A stretch of 64,000 bases of DNA from Calycina herbarum (taxonomy: Eukaryota > Ascomycota > Leotiomycetes > Helotiales > Pezizellaceae). Below, piece by piece: positions 11,601 to 23,136 of this stretch. The notes beneath the pieces are model-generated. The model did no database searches, was not told where the DNA came from, and saw nothing but the letters and a program-made list of their open reading frames with translations. How positions within the stretch are numbered: the first letter of the stretch is position 1; every line of letters begins with the position of its first letter. The DNA is taken from positions 248,001 to 312,000 of the forward strand of contig LLEY01000024.1 of NCBI GenBank assembly GCA_001414485.1, given 5' to 3'. Both the position numbers and the translations under genes were made by a program.

Positions 11601-14600
11601 GGGGTTGGTGTTTCTTCGAAGTGTAAATTTCGAATATTCTTTTCAATAATTTCTGAGGCATTGCCCAATTGTCAGAAAAATTATGATTGCGCCATGCGGT
11701 TTTAACAATTCCAAGCTCGTCGAATGCGAAAAGAGGGAGAAGAGTAAACATCGAATACCACAATTTCTCGAATGCCGGTACATCTGAAACCTCCTGGAGG
11801 CTGGTTTCGCTCAACTCTGGGTTCACAATGTCCCAAAATGTCCCCCGGAGCATCTGAGAGGCATCGAGAACTTTTATTAGTATTACCCAACCCTGGATGG
11901 CGAATTGCTTGTTCTTAAGTCCCATTTCTCGGAAAGACAGGTATTGAAGATCATCATATAATCCTCTAAGATTGTCCAAGCCATCAGCTACCAGAAGACG
12001 GGCGGCCTTTTTCGCAAATCGTTTTAACAAGTCTTCGAGTTCGTAGGCCAAAGTTGTACAATCAGGTATATTCCGTGCCATCCGCAGTAGTTGATACACC
12101 ACAATGGTAGATCTCGTGAATATTTCTATCCAGTGTGAACCTGGGGTACCTCCGTCAAGCCCATCAAGGCGCGCCAAAATGTCGCCAAAAACCTCGAACA
12201 TCCTGGACAGAAAGTCGAGCTGGTCCTTAGGTAGTCGAAAGACCACATGATGTTGTATATACCCACCGACGAAATCAATCGCCGATGCTGGAACTGTATT
12301 TGATAACGGAAGTTGTGGACCACACGCTTGTTCGATCATCCAATCAAAGCATACCCCGATTTCAGACGATACAGTCTCATTCCATTGATCCCATCGAAAG
12401 ACCTTGTTACCCATAGTAAAAGAATTCCTTATACCATCAGTGCAATTTGGAATCGTTGCTCCACTGATCACTTCGGAAAGACGCCCACTCCCAATGAAAC
12501 TGCTTTCATGAAAATAAACGGAATTATTCAAAGGAAGAATGTCGAAATGGATCGGATATCTGGTACCAAATTTGCCTAAACCTTGTAATTTGCCACTGTT
12601 ATCTATTTTAAGTTGTGTTGGGAGGCTTTCTATGACAATGGGTTCGCTAGGCTGACGATACTCGGCAGCGTCAACATCGACTCGCGTTGGCAAGTTCTTT
12701 TTCCGTCGAGAAATCGCTAGCACTGCTTTCTTTGCAGGCACTGCAGGGGTGGTAACCAAATCATCATCATCTATTTCCATGGTGGGTCGAATGGACGGAT
12801 CAGATAGAAATCTACCCAACTGGGGGTTCGCTTGGGCTCCGTGACGCCTTCGCAAATCTCTAAAAATGACATCTAGAGATCGTTTCGATGTCTTGAAGAA
12901 TGATTCAGAGTCTCGGGTAGCATGTTCTATGTCAGTTGACTCGAGCTGCGCGGGTCTAGATACGGATTGGTTGAAGTGTGGTCTGCCTTGGTGGAATCGT
13001 GCCTTTTTTGGGCTCCTCAATTGCGCCCGGGGAGTTTCTGAGACTGGTACTGGTCCACCAGGCGTAACAAACCCAGCGATAGATGTTTGCCGTGGTTTCG
13101 TAATAAATAGGCGTCGCGGTGGTTGGGAAACTCGCGCAAATGTTGTTGACGCAATATGGCTAGTCGTTTTGGTTGAAGGGGTCAATTTAGTTTGCTTGTT
13201 ACCGGCAATTGGCTGTAGAGCCCGCCTCGGTGTATCATTTGAATGAGACCTCTGACGCTCTCTGTTTTTAGGTTGGATTTTCCCACGTCGCCAATCTTGT
13301 AGGACGCTTTGAACGTCAAGCGTGTCCTCTCGATTCGACATTCTGATGAACTTCTTAGTCGGGCTATGCCTGCCTTGTCCCTTTCTAGACCTCGCGGCGC
13401 GGGCAGCGATTCGCACGAATTGGGGCAACTGCTTGCTGGTATCATTGTAATCGGCGGCATCCAAAATACTCAATCTAGGCGCTACCTTTCGTGTTTTCTT
13501 TGGTCGTGTGCCAAATACACCCAATGACTTCGATTTCCCTTGTCTGCTCCGTTGTCGTTGTGGTGCTCCACGTAAGTGCTCGGTGATTTTAGGTTGTCGT
13601 ACATTTGAATTTTTTCTCGACAAAGCTTCGATTCCAGTACGTCTTCTTTTCCTTGGTTGAGTACTTGTTATTCTAGAAGTGCGCTTCTGGGTGGGCAGCA
13701 TGCGATCGATGGTACTTTCTTCTGCAGCAGAACCTTGACGATCATTAAAAATCATGTCGAGTGCTGTAGGAGTATCGTCCTCTGCAACGAATCCTCCCGA
13801 ATAAGATTCGTTTTCATCCTCTGATTCATCAGATAGAAATGGGATATCGAGGTTTCCGGATTGTTTTCGAGCAGATGTTGTTGACGTTTTTGGTATTGCA
13901 ACCCCACGCCTGATTTGCGGTGTAGTTGACGGTGCATCAAAACTTTGTCGTCGTGTCGTGCTGGGCACCTCTGGCCTTTTCGAGTCGTGATTTAATCGGA
14001 GATGTGATGCTGGAAGTACGCCACGAATCTTCTTTCGAAGCGCATCATCAACTGACTCTTCTGATGAGGATTCATTTGTTTGAGAGATATCATGCTCACT
14101 AGCAAATGGATTGTCCTCATCCAAATCTGAATCCACAGGGAGTGTTCTTGAAGGCGGTTTGATGGCGCTTGTTGCAGGGGTCCGTATACCAGCTGGCACC
14201 CGGAAATGTCGTTGCTCCAATGCAGAAGAATTTGGCGTAGCGTCCTTTGCAGGGGATAATGAAATAGTTCGAGACATGGTATTTCGAGGAGCTCTTGAGA
14301 TATCATCAAAAGGCGGACCAGTGACTGGTGGAGAAACGGGTATGTCAAAAATGCTATTGTCCTCATGGTGGGCGCTGAGGGTTGGTCGAGTGATGAGTGA
14401 TTTCGTTCTATTCTTTAGAGAATACTTTTTGAGACGACTTTTCAGTTTAGTAGTATTGAGAACAGCCTTTGGTTTACGGAGAAGCTCATTAACGTCAGGA
14501 AACTCATTATCGGACGCAATAGAACCCTCATCCGAGTCCTTCCCTGTTGGAAGAGAACTCTCTTCCCGTACAGTGACGTCTGGATCTCTCACGAGTGCCT

Positions 14601-15633
14601 TCTCTGGAGGTGACGAAGGAATGTCCCAGTCGAAATCCATTAACTGGCTATCGCCAGCATCGACTTCCGTATTTTGTGACTCGGGGACAGGAGAGACAGA
14701 ATCCCGAGAGTTGGATTCCTTCTCCTCTTGAGTCTGAGTGATTCTCATGGGCTTCACACCACGATCTTTCAGCGTTTGGCGATACTTTTCCTGCTCTAAC
14801 ATATAGGGGTGAAGCTGAATAGGATTCCTTTGGCGAAACGAACGCCTTGACTTTTCCGAATCCTCGATAATAGCCATAATAGCAGCATTGTTCGTTGCAG
14901 AATCCACGCCATTCTGAGGCTCAATGGGCATTGACGTTCTACGAGGAAATTGTGTTCTTTGCTTAGAGCCTTGACTGTCCGGACTGTCCGGCAGGGAAGA
15001 TAGAGGGCTGCTATTTGGAGAAGAGATTCGTACATAGCTTGTCGATATGTCATCCGCGGTAGGGAGATCAGTTCCACTACTGTTGTCTGGCAATTGCGGA
15101 ACAGGCAGAATTTCAAGGGGCGGAGGGGTGCTGTCGTCTTTGAGGGAGGGAATTTTGAAAACCGGAGGTTGAGATGGAGAAGATGCGGGAACCCCTCCAT
15201 TATCAAGTCCCAGTTGTCGTCTCCTAGCTGGCTTGACTACTGGTGTGAGTGCAAGCTCGTCCTCGGATATATCTCCTCCACCAATCTCGTGATTTTCGTT
15301 CCAACTTGGCGTATCTACGGAAGGGGTGTTGTTGCTAGGCGTCCAGTGCATTCCATCTATTTCCTTCCTCCCATGATCCTCCCTGTTTTCGTGATTCTCA
15401 TGCTCGTCCAATTCTTTCCCCTTCGTGTGGGAACCGGGGTTGTCGAGTTGTATCCCAAGTATTCCATCTATTTTTGCTTCCCCTCGTTCCTCGCCATTTT
15501 CACCGGATTGATGGCTTTCGTTCTGCTCGTTCGTGTGCACAATGGCAATATCCGTATCGCTTTGGGTCTCGAGGTCCAGGTCGTCTTCATCCTCAGAATC
15601 GGGAACGACGCCATTCTCCTTCCAATTTGCCAT
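8610..15633 (-). CDS. mus7: Mus7/MMS22-family replication-repair protein
   Basis: Six exons: 10773-15633, 10506-10726, 10310-10453, 10126-10257, 9863-10076 and 8610-9814. All junctions are in phase with 46-52 bp introns and give 2258 residues. The N-terminus MANWKENGVVPDSEDEDD is the family's typical start, a short WK-VPDS acidic motif. Residues of roughly 20-1000 are disordered, rich in Ser/Pro/Arg. The last 1100 or so are helical and match the Mus7/MMS22 domain as I know it. In yeasts Mms22/Mus7 works with Rtt101-Mms1 cullin ligase at stalled replication forks after methylation damage. Transcription is divergent from the small gene at 16014, with about 380 bp between the start codons. Confidence 0.9.
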
Positions 15634-16013
15634 GTGTGTTTCCGGGTGGCATGCTCATGGAATATTCGCTCTAGGAAGCGTTGGTGGCGGGATCAGTCAT
15701 ATCTATTCTGTGAATTCATTACGAGTATTCCAAACATGCATGCCTGCAAGACGCGACTACAAGGTTGACGCGCCGTCGGATCGGGGGTTGTTCGGGCCGA
15801 GGTGGGGTAAAAATGCTTACTTGGCCAATGGTAGTGCAGCATCTAGCAGCATCCAGAATGACCGAATGGCTCACCTCACAACTCTGTCTACTACTACCAC
15901 TCTTATAGTCTCACCCTGTGACTTTCAGGTTGCGCTTGGTGTACCTAGATACCGTATCATACCATACCATACCACACCATACCATACCATACACTTTGGT
16001 CAAAACCTTGAAA
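15634..16013. promoter_or_regulatory. Divergent promoter region mus7 / small membrane protein
   Basis: The 380 bp between two start codons in opposite directions must hold both promoters. It contains a CATAC/CCATA microsatellite (about 15954-15993) directly before the plus-strand start. No specific factor site could be assigned. Confidence 0.5.
15954..15993 (+). repeat. CATAC-type microsatellite
   Basis: About seven near-perfect copies of ACCAT with one variant unit (ACCAC), ending 20 bp before the start codon at 16014. Confidence 0.85.
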
Positions 16014-16466
16014 ATGAGCAGAAGAGGCCTCCTTCCCCTGCTGCTGGCTACATGCGCCGGAGTTGGCGGTGGTACGCATGCTTCTTTCTTCCATCGCCTT
16101 GTTGTATTGCTAACGGCGACAGGCATGTATACATTTGGCCCTTTGATAAAAGAAAACAGTTACGAGGCGAGACAACAATCATTAAAGTAGGCCTCTTCTA
16201 CTTTTTGCAAATTCAAAGCTCACAAGACTAGGGAAACTACTGAAGCCGCCTCGGCCTCTAAAATTTCAGAAGAAGAATTGAAAAAGGTTGCCGCTGCTGA
16301 ATCTGTTGCCAGCAGAAATGCATCTACTGAATCGGCTCTGAGTCCCAAAGCTCCTTCAAGTTCGTGGTGGCCAAAAATGGGTCTTTGGTCGGGGGGTGAC
16401 CATACGAAGGACGGTTCGTTGAATGAAACGCCAACTGAAGCACCAAATTCCGAAAAGAAGAATTGA
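16014..16466 (+). CDS. Small single-pass membrane protein, probably mitochondrial
   Basis: Exons 16014-16071, 16123-16186 and 16232-16466 join in phase to 118 residues. Introns are 51 and 45 bp, and the first has a GCTAAC branch site. The start MSRRGLLPLLLATCAGVGGG is basic then hydrophobic: a membrane anchor with a glycine patch. GMYTFGPLIKE follows, then a charged Ala/Ser-rich tail containing SSSWWPKMGLWSGG. The layout recalls small fungal inner-membrane proteins (Ecm19-like ones have a similar VYTF-P motif after the helix), but I cannot confirm the family. It is divergent from mus7. Confidence 0.65.
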
Positions 16467-16639
16467 GATTCAGCAAACGATGTAAAGCATGTAATTACCC
16501 ATTACGGAAGAAAGGAGAAAAATATTAGTCTGCATTCTGCGAGTATCAAAATGCTTTTCAACACGACGAACCAACCCCAGTCTTTCTCCAGCTTCAGGTG
16601 AGTCGCTCAGAGGAACAGAGTTGGTCAATACGACAACAG

Positions 16640-17020
16640 CCGATTCGGTCTCTGGAAAGAGATAAATCGCGCCGTAGCAGCCAACAATCTTTTAGATCGA
16701 TCCTTCCCTAACGAGGCCAAGCGGTCGTCGAGTCGACTCAACCTCGACCAGCGCTCCAGTCTATCGGGAGCTTGAGATCGAGGTCGTTCCTTCCTTGACA
16801 AGGTCAAGGTGGTCGAGTCTAGGCCACGCTCGACTATCTCAGGAATCTAGGTTGCTCCTTCCCTCTTACCTCGACCTCGAGCTCGTGCCACCATGACAGG
16901 AGGTCGAGAAGGGAAGGCACCACCTTGTCCATCGTCAGAGTAACATCCCCCCCCCCCTTCCTCTTTTCCATATACACACTATTTCGTTGTCGAAAACGTG
17001 TCGCGGGGTGGAGGGAACCT
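16640..17020 (+). repeat. GC-rich dispersed repeat, copy A
   Basis: Rich in GGTCGAG, GTCGTTCCTTCC and similar words. It shares with 34300-34545 the ordered blocks GTCGTTCC, AGAAGGGAAGGCAC, a C-run followed by TCCTTT/CCTCTT, and CG-GTC-GAAAACG-GTCG-GGGG. This is a diverged copy of the same sequence, probably a degenerate mobile element. Confidence 0.5.
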
Positions 17021-17324
17021 TTGTCACAATTTTCAACTGATATCTTCTCTCGATATGGAGAACTTCTCAGGTTCCGTACTCAAATAAATTCTCGGGCTAT
17101 TGCATCTCTACCTAAGAAATTATTGGGGCTATTTTTGAAGTGTGGCCTTCGCGGCACGTGGCCCAACTCCTCAGGAAATGTCATAGAGCTGATAGGCAAA
17201 AGTACAATATATTTCCATCGAAAATCTCCCAATCTATGTCGCGAAGCTATATCTAGTGGCATAAAAATTACAGGGAGGTTTGTCACGTTACGTCACTGAA
17301 TCTTTCGCTGAGGTGTTCATTCTC

Positions 17325-17348
17325 TTTTTTTTTTTTTTTTTTTTTTTT
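17325..17348 (+). repeat. Poly-T tract (24 nt)
   Basis: Uninterrupted T run. It could be the A-tail of a retroposed sequence on the minus strand, but no element body was recognised. Confidence 0.85.
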
Positions 17349-17646
17349 AAAAACCATTCTATTTGAGGAGGTATGGAATTGCGATTTAGTAACTATATGA
17401 TGGCTTCACTCAAGATAGTTGCGCTGCTTAGAAGATAGTATTTGTCTTTTTATTGCAGGAAAGTCCCCTCATCGTCACTTGAGTAACAAAACCACGTAAA
17501 GTGGTTCAGACAATAAATCAAGTGTGTGGAGAAACGTAGAATACCCAATCTCTTTCATCTCAGTTATCCCGAACCTCAGAGCATCAATGCAATTCTCCTT
17601 GATATTTATCGTGGAATAGATTTGTTTGAGGCAAAAAGCCTTACCT

Positions 17647-19011
17647 TCAAGGAAGGGTTTTAGCTCCATACTCCGAACTGTAGCCAGAAATCAGAGAAGT
17701 TTTCGCTGCTTTATCATATAGGGCTTGGCCTTTGTGAGTTCAGTGAGATATAACGCTTTATTTACTGATTAGAATAGTACTCTATCGGAAAGGATGTCTA
17801 AAATTACCTATCGCAAACATGACATATGAGTCGACATTGACAAGAGACGTATAAGCCCCATGTTGCGCAAGTGCAAGAGGACGAGCCCACCACCCATAAG
17901 CAGACATCGGAGTACCAGTCTGGTGCAACATTAATTTTAGTTTTTGAAGAAAACGGGTTAAGTAGAGCAAGTTGACATACAGTCTCATCCATGAATTTTT
18001 TCAAGGCTTCAAATGTTGCTTTGGGCATCATGGGTTCCTTCTCTTGCTTGAGACTGTCCTTCTATCGCACCCATATGCTTTAGCAACGCTCTCAATTACT
18101 ATCAGACTTATTGTACTTACTTCCGTCCAAATTTTGGTTACATCGACATCGACAATATGATCAACATCTAATCCACGAGCATCTGGGAGTCCTTTGTAAG
18201 GTGACATTACTGAACTTTCCCATTTTCTCTTCTCGTCGTAAGAAATGAAATGAAGCAGTTCATGGAGTATTGTAGTGGACTGGCATTCGTAAATACCCCA
18301 TTGATCTTTGGTAGGGCTCCAAGGATCATTTGAAGATGTATCGCCCATTGGTTCTGTGTAGTCGTCGGAGTCAAAAAGCCCCTTTTCGAAGAAATCATCG
18401 AAGAGGGTTATTTCGGTGCTATCAATTCGAGTCAGTGCAAAATTTTCTTTATTTTTCTTGTTCTCTTCTTCATCGTCTTCTTCGAAGCCCTGGATGGCAT
18501 TAGTCTCTCCTTCGATTTATTGCGAGCTCTTTCCAAAACTTACTGTTGTGAATCTCACTCTCGGTTCCGGAGTCAATTCGTCCTCATCTAGAGTGTCTGC
18601 GCTTTCGGTAAGCTCTCCGAGCTTCGCAATGGCTTTGAACATGGGCATAACGACTGAGGCCGCATTAGTGAGCAATCACTCTCTCTCGGCAAGCGGAGCC
18701 AGAACCATACCTTTTGATTTATTCTCAATTTCCATGTCCTTGAAATATTGAGAAAACAAAGCAACATGTGTGGCTTTATCAGGCTCGAAAAACTCCTCGA
18801 CTACCTTTGCTAAAGCAATTGCATCCTTCAGTGCGTTTTCGACCAATTTCTTCTTCTTCTTATCCATTTCGGTAAATTCTGCTGGGTTGGATCCGGGTAC
18901 ATGTGCTTTGAATTCGAAATAGTTTCCAAATACTCTCTTTGGAGGAGCTGGTCTGGGAGGTTTCCGTTCCCTTACAGGAAATGGTCCCGGTGGTGGTTTT
19001 CTGAGTGACAT
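17647..19011 (-). CDS. M35-like (aspzincin/lysine-specific endopeptidase-type) HExxH protein
   Basis: Exons 18711-19011, 18544-18653, 18121-18489, 17981-18061, 17808-17919 and 17647-17729 join in phase to 351 residues. An in-frame ATG at 19041 would add ten residues. The zinc motif HELLH is near residues 213-217, followed by GTPMSAYGWWARPLALAQHG (288-308) and NVDSYVMFAIG, the aspzincin C-terminal pattern. Aspzincins use HExxH plus the Asp of GTxDxxYG; here that position is Met (GTPMSAYG), so the third zinc ligand is missing or lies elsewhere. No signal peptide is visible: the start MSLRKPPPGPFP is proline-rich, unlike secreted M35 proteases. It is possibly an inactive or intracellular relative. 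Confidence 0.75.
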
Positions 19012-19700
19012 TATGAAGCCTTGAAAAAGTAGATAATGCAATAAGTCAATAAAAAGCTCTGAGTCCTGTAAAGTTCCAGAATCTTTTTACTTCTCTCCAT
19101 ACTGGACTCGATATGCTTCTATACATCTTGATGTTTATGTGAAAGGGCAAACCTTGTCCTCAGGGTGATTCATTAGTTCAAGTCGCCGAAGTAAGCAAAG
19201 AACCCCCAAAAACAACAAAAGCCAAGGCCGAAAAACAGTAGGTCAGGGCTTAATAAGCTGTAACTTGATATTTGTCAAGGTGACTTCCTCCCGCCAAGTC
19301 CCAAGTCAACGAGAACTGCTCTTGATAAAGGTCAGCTTCGGCAAACGTTCAGTCGAAAGGAGACATTTTTTGCTTACGGCATACCCGTTCATCCTATCTC
19401 ACATAAGCATTACATACACTTGGCTAATTTGTATCGCATTGTTTATCTTGACATTGATTTTTCTCAAAGGGCACGTCGCGTAAATGATATTTTTGAGCTA
19501 CTTAATAGCCATGAACAAGGCGAGTCAAATCTGATAAGTAGCAGTAGTCTTCCCACTGTTAGTAGGGTTTTAATCTTATGATTGATTTGTCTCTATATCC
19601 ATTCAACAATTTAATTAACTTCTTGTCTTGACCCCTGCAGACTTCCAATCGACCACCAGTCGAATAATAACCCTTTCTTCGCGGTTACTTCCAAGCAATT
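19012..19700. other. Intergenic (divergent promoters)
   Basis: No gene seen. It lies between the minus-strand start at 19011 and the plus-strand start at 19701, so it should contain both promoters. Confidence 0.5.
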
Positions 19701-20172
19701 ATGGTTGGCAATACTTCGAAAGCGCTCGAGCCCGAGGAGGAGCCAGAAGAGAATGTGGAAGATGTGGAGGAAGAAATTGAAGAAGAAGATGGCGAGGAAG
19801 TAGAGGATTTAGAGGAGGGCGACGAAGAGGATGCGGACGCAGGAGAAGAGGTAGAAGCGGAGGAGGATGGAGAAGTGGAGGAAGAGGTGGAGGAGGACGA
19901 GGAGGGAGAGGAAGCAGCAGCTGACGAAGAAGGAGGGGAAGAAGACGAAGACGAGGTAAATTGGCTTTCCAAATCAACAACTGAATTAACTAACCCATTA
20001 TGTACAGGATGATAACGAAGATGACACGGCCTCTACCAAAGCTAAAGGAACATCATCAACCGAGGCAACTGATTCTGGAGAGGGAGAAAGAGAAGGAAAA
20101 GCCTTGACTGCTGCAGAAATCAAGAAGCTTCTCAAAGGTCTGGATGGGAGGATACCACTAGGCGTCAAGTAA
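19701..20172 (+). CDS. Highly acidic low-complexity protein
   Basis: Exons 19701-19955 and 20008-20172 (intron 52 bp, with ATTAACTAAC branch region) give 139 residues. Residues 10-95 are almost entirely Glu/Asp with Gly/Val/Ala. The C-terminus is ordered-looking, ending LTAAEIKKLLKGLDGRIPLGVK. That C-terminal helix plus IPLGVK is what I would expect to be conserved. Acidic proteins of this type are often nuclear histone- or RNA-associated, but there is no evidence for that here. The GAG/GAA repeats are prone to length change. Confidence 0.7.
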
Positions 20173-20937
20173 AACTAGTCTCCTTCTTTCTCTCGGAAAG
20201 GGCGATTTCAGAAAAAGCAGAATAAGAAAAAGGGAACGAAGCACTTTACCAATCCCTCTCAAAGCATAAGTCTTCAACCATGAAACGAGATTTCTGTTTG
20301 AGTTTCTTATATACTATTACGTTGCCTTGAAAGTTGGTTGGTAGGCGTGATTCGTATGTTGAGATTTCTGCAAATGTCGTTTAAGACGCCCGCTCATTGC
20401 AACTCGGCACCCTTCTATTAGTTTGTTCGATATATGCCCAAATAACTAGAGTAATTAACCTAGAAGGGTTAGAAGAATCAAGCGATCGGCCCTATTACTC
20501 TTCAAAATTCTCTCGAGCAATACTTTTCATTGTCCGAGGCCGTTTCGTACAGTCTAAGGAAAAGTTGGTGTTGCAAAGTAGAATGGCGGAAGCTCTTCAA
20601 TTTACTAAGTGTGGCCTGAGCGGACTATTTTTATGCCCTGGGGTGCTAGTAAACCACACTAGCGAGTAGTCATGTGACTGGTATACTCCTATTCACTACA
20701 GGTTTCCAACAGTTGGTGATGGACAATAATGCTCGAATATTTTATATCGGGAAGTGAACCACACGTGATACTTTCCCCTCCAAATAATCGGACAAGTTAT
20801 ACTCAAACATCTTTCGCATGATAAATTGTCGTATTAGTTATGTTCTTTATGTCGTATCTAAAAGTTCATATCAACCGCACCCTTTCGCTTAACTCCATTT
20901 CCCAACAGACCATCCCATCAACCATCCATTCTCCAAC
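20173..20937. other. Intergenic (convergent 3' ends)
   Basis: Nothing convincing. Short ORFs lack coding character. It holds the 3' ends of the flanking convergent genes. Confidence 0.5.
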
Positions 20938-21324
20938 TCAAGTCGTAATCCCACTCATCAACCCATCAAAAACCATACTTCTTGCAAATCTCCCCAAACT
21001 AACGTCTCCCACCATCTCCCTGACATCGATGTCTCTAATTGTCTGGGCAATGCTATATTCTACCCCTATGCCCGCGGCAGAAGCAAGAGCACCACCTGCA
21101 ACGGCACCTGGTGGCCCAGCTAACAAATATCCGCCAACTGCTCCAGCCGCTACGATAAGTCCGTTGGTACTGGTTGCAAGTGCGCGTTTCGCTTCGGAGG
21201 GATTGCCGGATAGTGCTTGTACAGTGGCTGTGAGATGGCCCACGAGAGGTACCTTTTCCGAAAATCGGGTTATGGTTCCGTTTTTCGTAAAGGCCGTTGT
21301 GATTTTTGTTTTAATGTCAGACAT
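20938..21324 (-). CDS. Small Gly/Ala-rich protein of unknown function
   Basis: Single exon, 128 residues, starting MSDIKTKITTAFTKNG. The middle is a glycine/alanine-rich hydrophobic stretch (GLIVAAGAVGGYLLAGPPGA then VAGGALASAAGIGVEY) that resembles glycine-zipper membrane segments. An amphipathic C-terminus ends LMSGITT. The coding character is good and the start context (cattATG) is clear. I recall similar short proteins in other Pezizomycotina but no assigned function. A membrane or lipid-associated role is inference only. Confidence 0.7.
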   Translation of the reverse strand: MSDIKTKITTAFTKNGTITRFSEKVPLVGHLTATVQALSGNPSEAKRALATSTNGLIVAAGAVGGYLLAGPPGAVAGGALASAAGIGVEYSIAQTIRDIDVREMVGDVSLGRFARSMVFDGLMSGITT

Positions 21325-22428
21325 TTCGGCGGGATATTTATGTTTCGGGGTTGGGCTGAGCGAGATGCGGTGAATCTGCCCTCTGGGTGTTAGTGCTGGC
21401 GATCAATGTATTTAGGGGTGGAAAACTGGGAAACGCAATTAGGATGAGGGATTTGTTTACTGTTTCTTGTGTAGAGATTTTAGATAACAAATCGAGGTGT
21501 TTGGATCACATTACCCCGCTTTCTTTCTGTCGTTTCTTGGCCTTTGCTTCTGGACCTCTGGTGTCCCTCTTCTTGTCCTACCTCCCTCCTTTTATCGGTT
21601 TCCCGATATTTGGCTGTTTCGTCTTCCTTCCTTTTCGTTGCCCACTTACTTTTTTATTTCGTCAGCTATATGACCTCTCTTGGTTGTGAATTGAAATGCA
21701 AATGGAAATGGAACATAAGAGAAGACAGAGTTTGACTGTTATTTTAACATTGGAGTGTGACAAGCGCTATGCCCATGACCTGGTTAGAAGCGATCGTGAT
21801 ACCGCATAAGACAGTATGACAGATAGGGCGGTGTGCAATGCCACGTATCTTCCTGTGTACATCAGACTTCTGATATCTTCCCCGGAAGTAATGGAAACTG
21901 AGCATGAGGACATCGCTGACAGTACCGGGTTTTGGGTGTTTTGAGTAACACAGTGTTTGACCAAGTCTGCAGAGACCTGATAATGAGATCAAACCCAGCC
22001 AACACAAAAACGCCGATTGTAAAAATAACATGGATGCTGTGCTCAAACGTCGCAGATGTAGGAGAGCTAGCGTTTGGTGTGCTTTTCGTCAGACGGAAAT
22101 ATGACCCTCGATAAAGATCTCACCCCAAAAACCTGATAGCTCAGAAAGATATCCATTATGCAACAAATAAAATCGTATTATTGAGTTTGCGAGTGGAATG
22201 GTATATGACAAGCCATTGTAAATTCGTCACCACATAAGAACTCCTCCCAAAAACACCAGCCCTCAAAACAATAGGGTCCAGAAAGCACGCTGCCTTTGTC
22301 GAAGTGGAATCTGCGATATTTCTTGGAGATACCTCTCAAATAAACCCATTCTCAATCAGGAGGGCAATAGCCAACCTTCCCTGTCTCACAAGGAAGGTCC
22401 GAAATCGGCAAGGAACGCAAAAAAAATG
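21325..22428. other. Intergenic
   Basis: No gene supported. The region right of 21324 should contain the promoter of the small minus-strand gene; the part near 22429 is the 3' UTR of the BTB gene. Confidence 0.5.
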
Positions 22429-23136
22429 TTATTCGTCTTGAATGTAAGGCGGAGGTAGCGTCAATATCGATTCAGAGTCAGATGCAGTTGCTGGAGAAAC
22501 CGTACAAACAGCATTGTCGAAAGTAGTTGTACATTTTTTAATAGAACCCTCACGCGTTGTGTAATGCGCATACCTGCCCTGCATCTCTCCGCGCATTCTC
22601 GAGTGTGTAACGCATTTTCCAACATCCATCCGGTGAGAAGAGATTTCATGAGGACAAATCCATCCTTTTTCCGCACGAAAATTGACATTTAACCATTCCA
22701 CTTCTGTGTTTGCCGGCGTGGTCAAAGTTGCAATGGGCGGTCCATTCTCTGTTTTGTCGTGAGCCCCCTCGTATGTGTATGTTATCTTCACAGCTTGGAG
22801 GAAATTTTTGTGCTCGAGCCAGTTTTGGAGTTGCACGATACCGAAATATTTGGCTTCTTGTAGTAAGGCAAGATACAATGCGTAGTCATGCCCCTTTAGC
22901 TTGTCGTAGAAAATTGGAAACACTCCTCGTCGTAGATATCGAAGGACGTGCTCAAATAAGTCACCGTCTGCGTCAACAAAGTATGAACCATCTTCTTGAG
23001 GGTGACCACCCTGATCGGAAAGTAGAGTAGCGAAGAACGGGCTATCTCTGATTAAAGTCTCGCGAGTGGTGTTGAACCTTCGTTCGCCCACTTGGAGCGT
23101 AATTTTAGCGGTGTGGGCTAGTTCTGGGGTGCTCAT
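22429..23136 (-). CDS. BTB/POZ (KCTD-like T1) domain protein
   Basis: Single exon, 235 residues. Residues 10-110 form a BTB domain of the potassium-channel tetramerisation type: KITLQVGERRFNTTRETL opens it, followed by SPFFATLLSD, DGSYFVDADGDLFEHVLRYL and EAKYFGIVQLQNWL. KCTD-type BTB proteins oligomerise and often serve as adaptors for cullin-3 ubiquitin ligases. The C-terminal 120 residues are not recognised but contain Cys/His-spaced segments (GWICPHEISSHRMDVGKCVTH). No intron seen. Confidence 0.85.
   Translation of the reverse strand: MSTPELAHTAKITLQVGERRFNTTRETLIRDSPFFATLLSDQGGHPQEDGSYFVDADGDLFEHVLRYLRRGVFPIFYDKLKGHDYALYLALLQEAKYFGIVQLQNWLEHKNFLQAVKITYTYEGAHDKTENGPPIATLTTPANTEVEWLNVNFRAEKGWICPHEISSHRMDVGKCVTHSRMRGEMQGRYAHYTTREGSIKKCTTTFDNAVCTVSPATASDSESILTLPPPYIQDE

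Larger units (their letters stand above)
16467..17646. other. Intergenic with a GC-rich dispersed repeat
   Basis: No gene supported. 16640-17020 holds a TCGA/CGAGG-rich segment related to the one at 34300-34545. A 24-nt poly-T tract lies at 17325-17348. Confidence 0.5.

Noticed and set aside
16640..17020. Possible tRNA or SINE head in the GC-rich repeat
   Set aside because: No A/B box pair or cloverleaf could be found by eye.
19685..19980. Two minus-strand ORFs rich in Ser or Pro/Leu opposite the acidic gene
   Set aside because: They are complements of GAG/GAA repeats in the plus-strand coding exon; the plus strand has a proper intron and a structured C-terminus.
20397..20669. 90-codon plus-strand ORF
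   Set aside because: Its first codon is TTG, it has no recognisable motif and lies between convergent gene ends.
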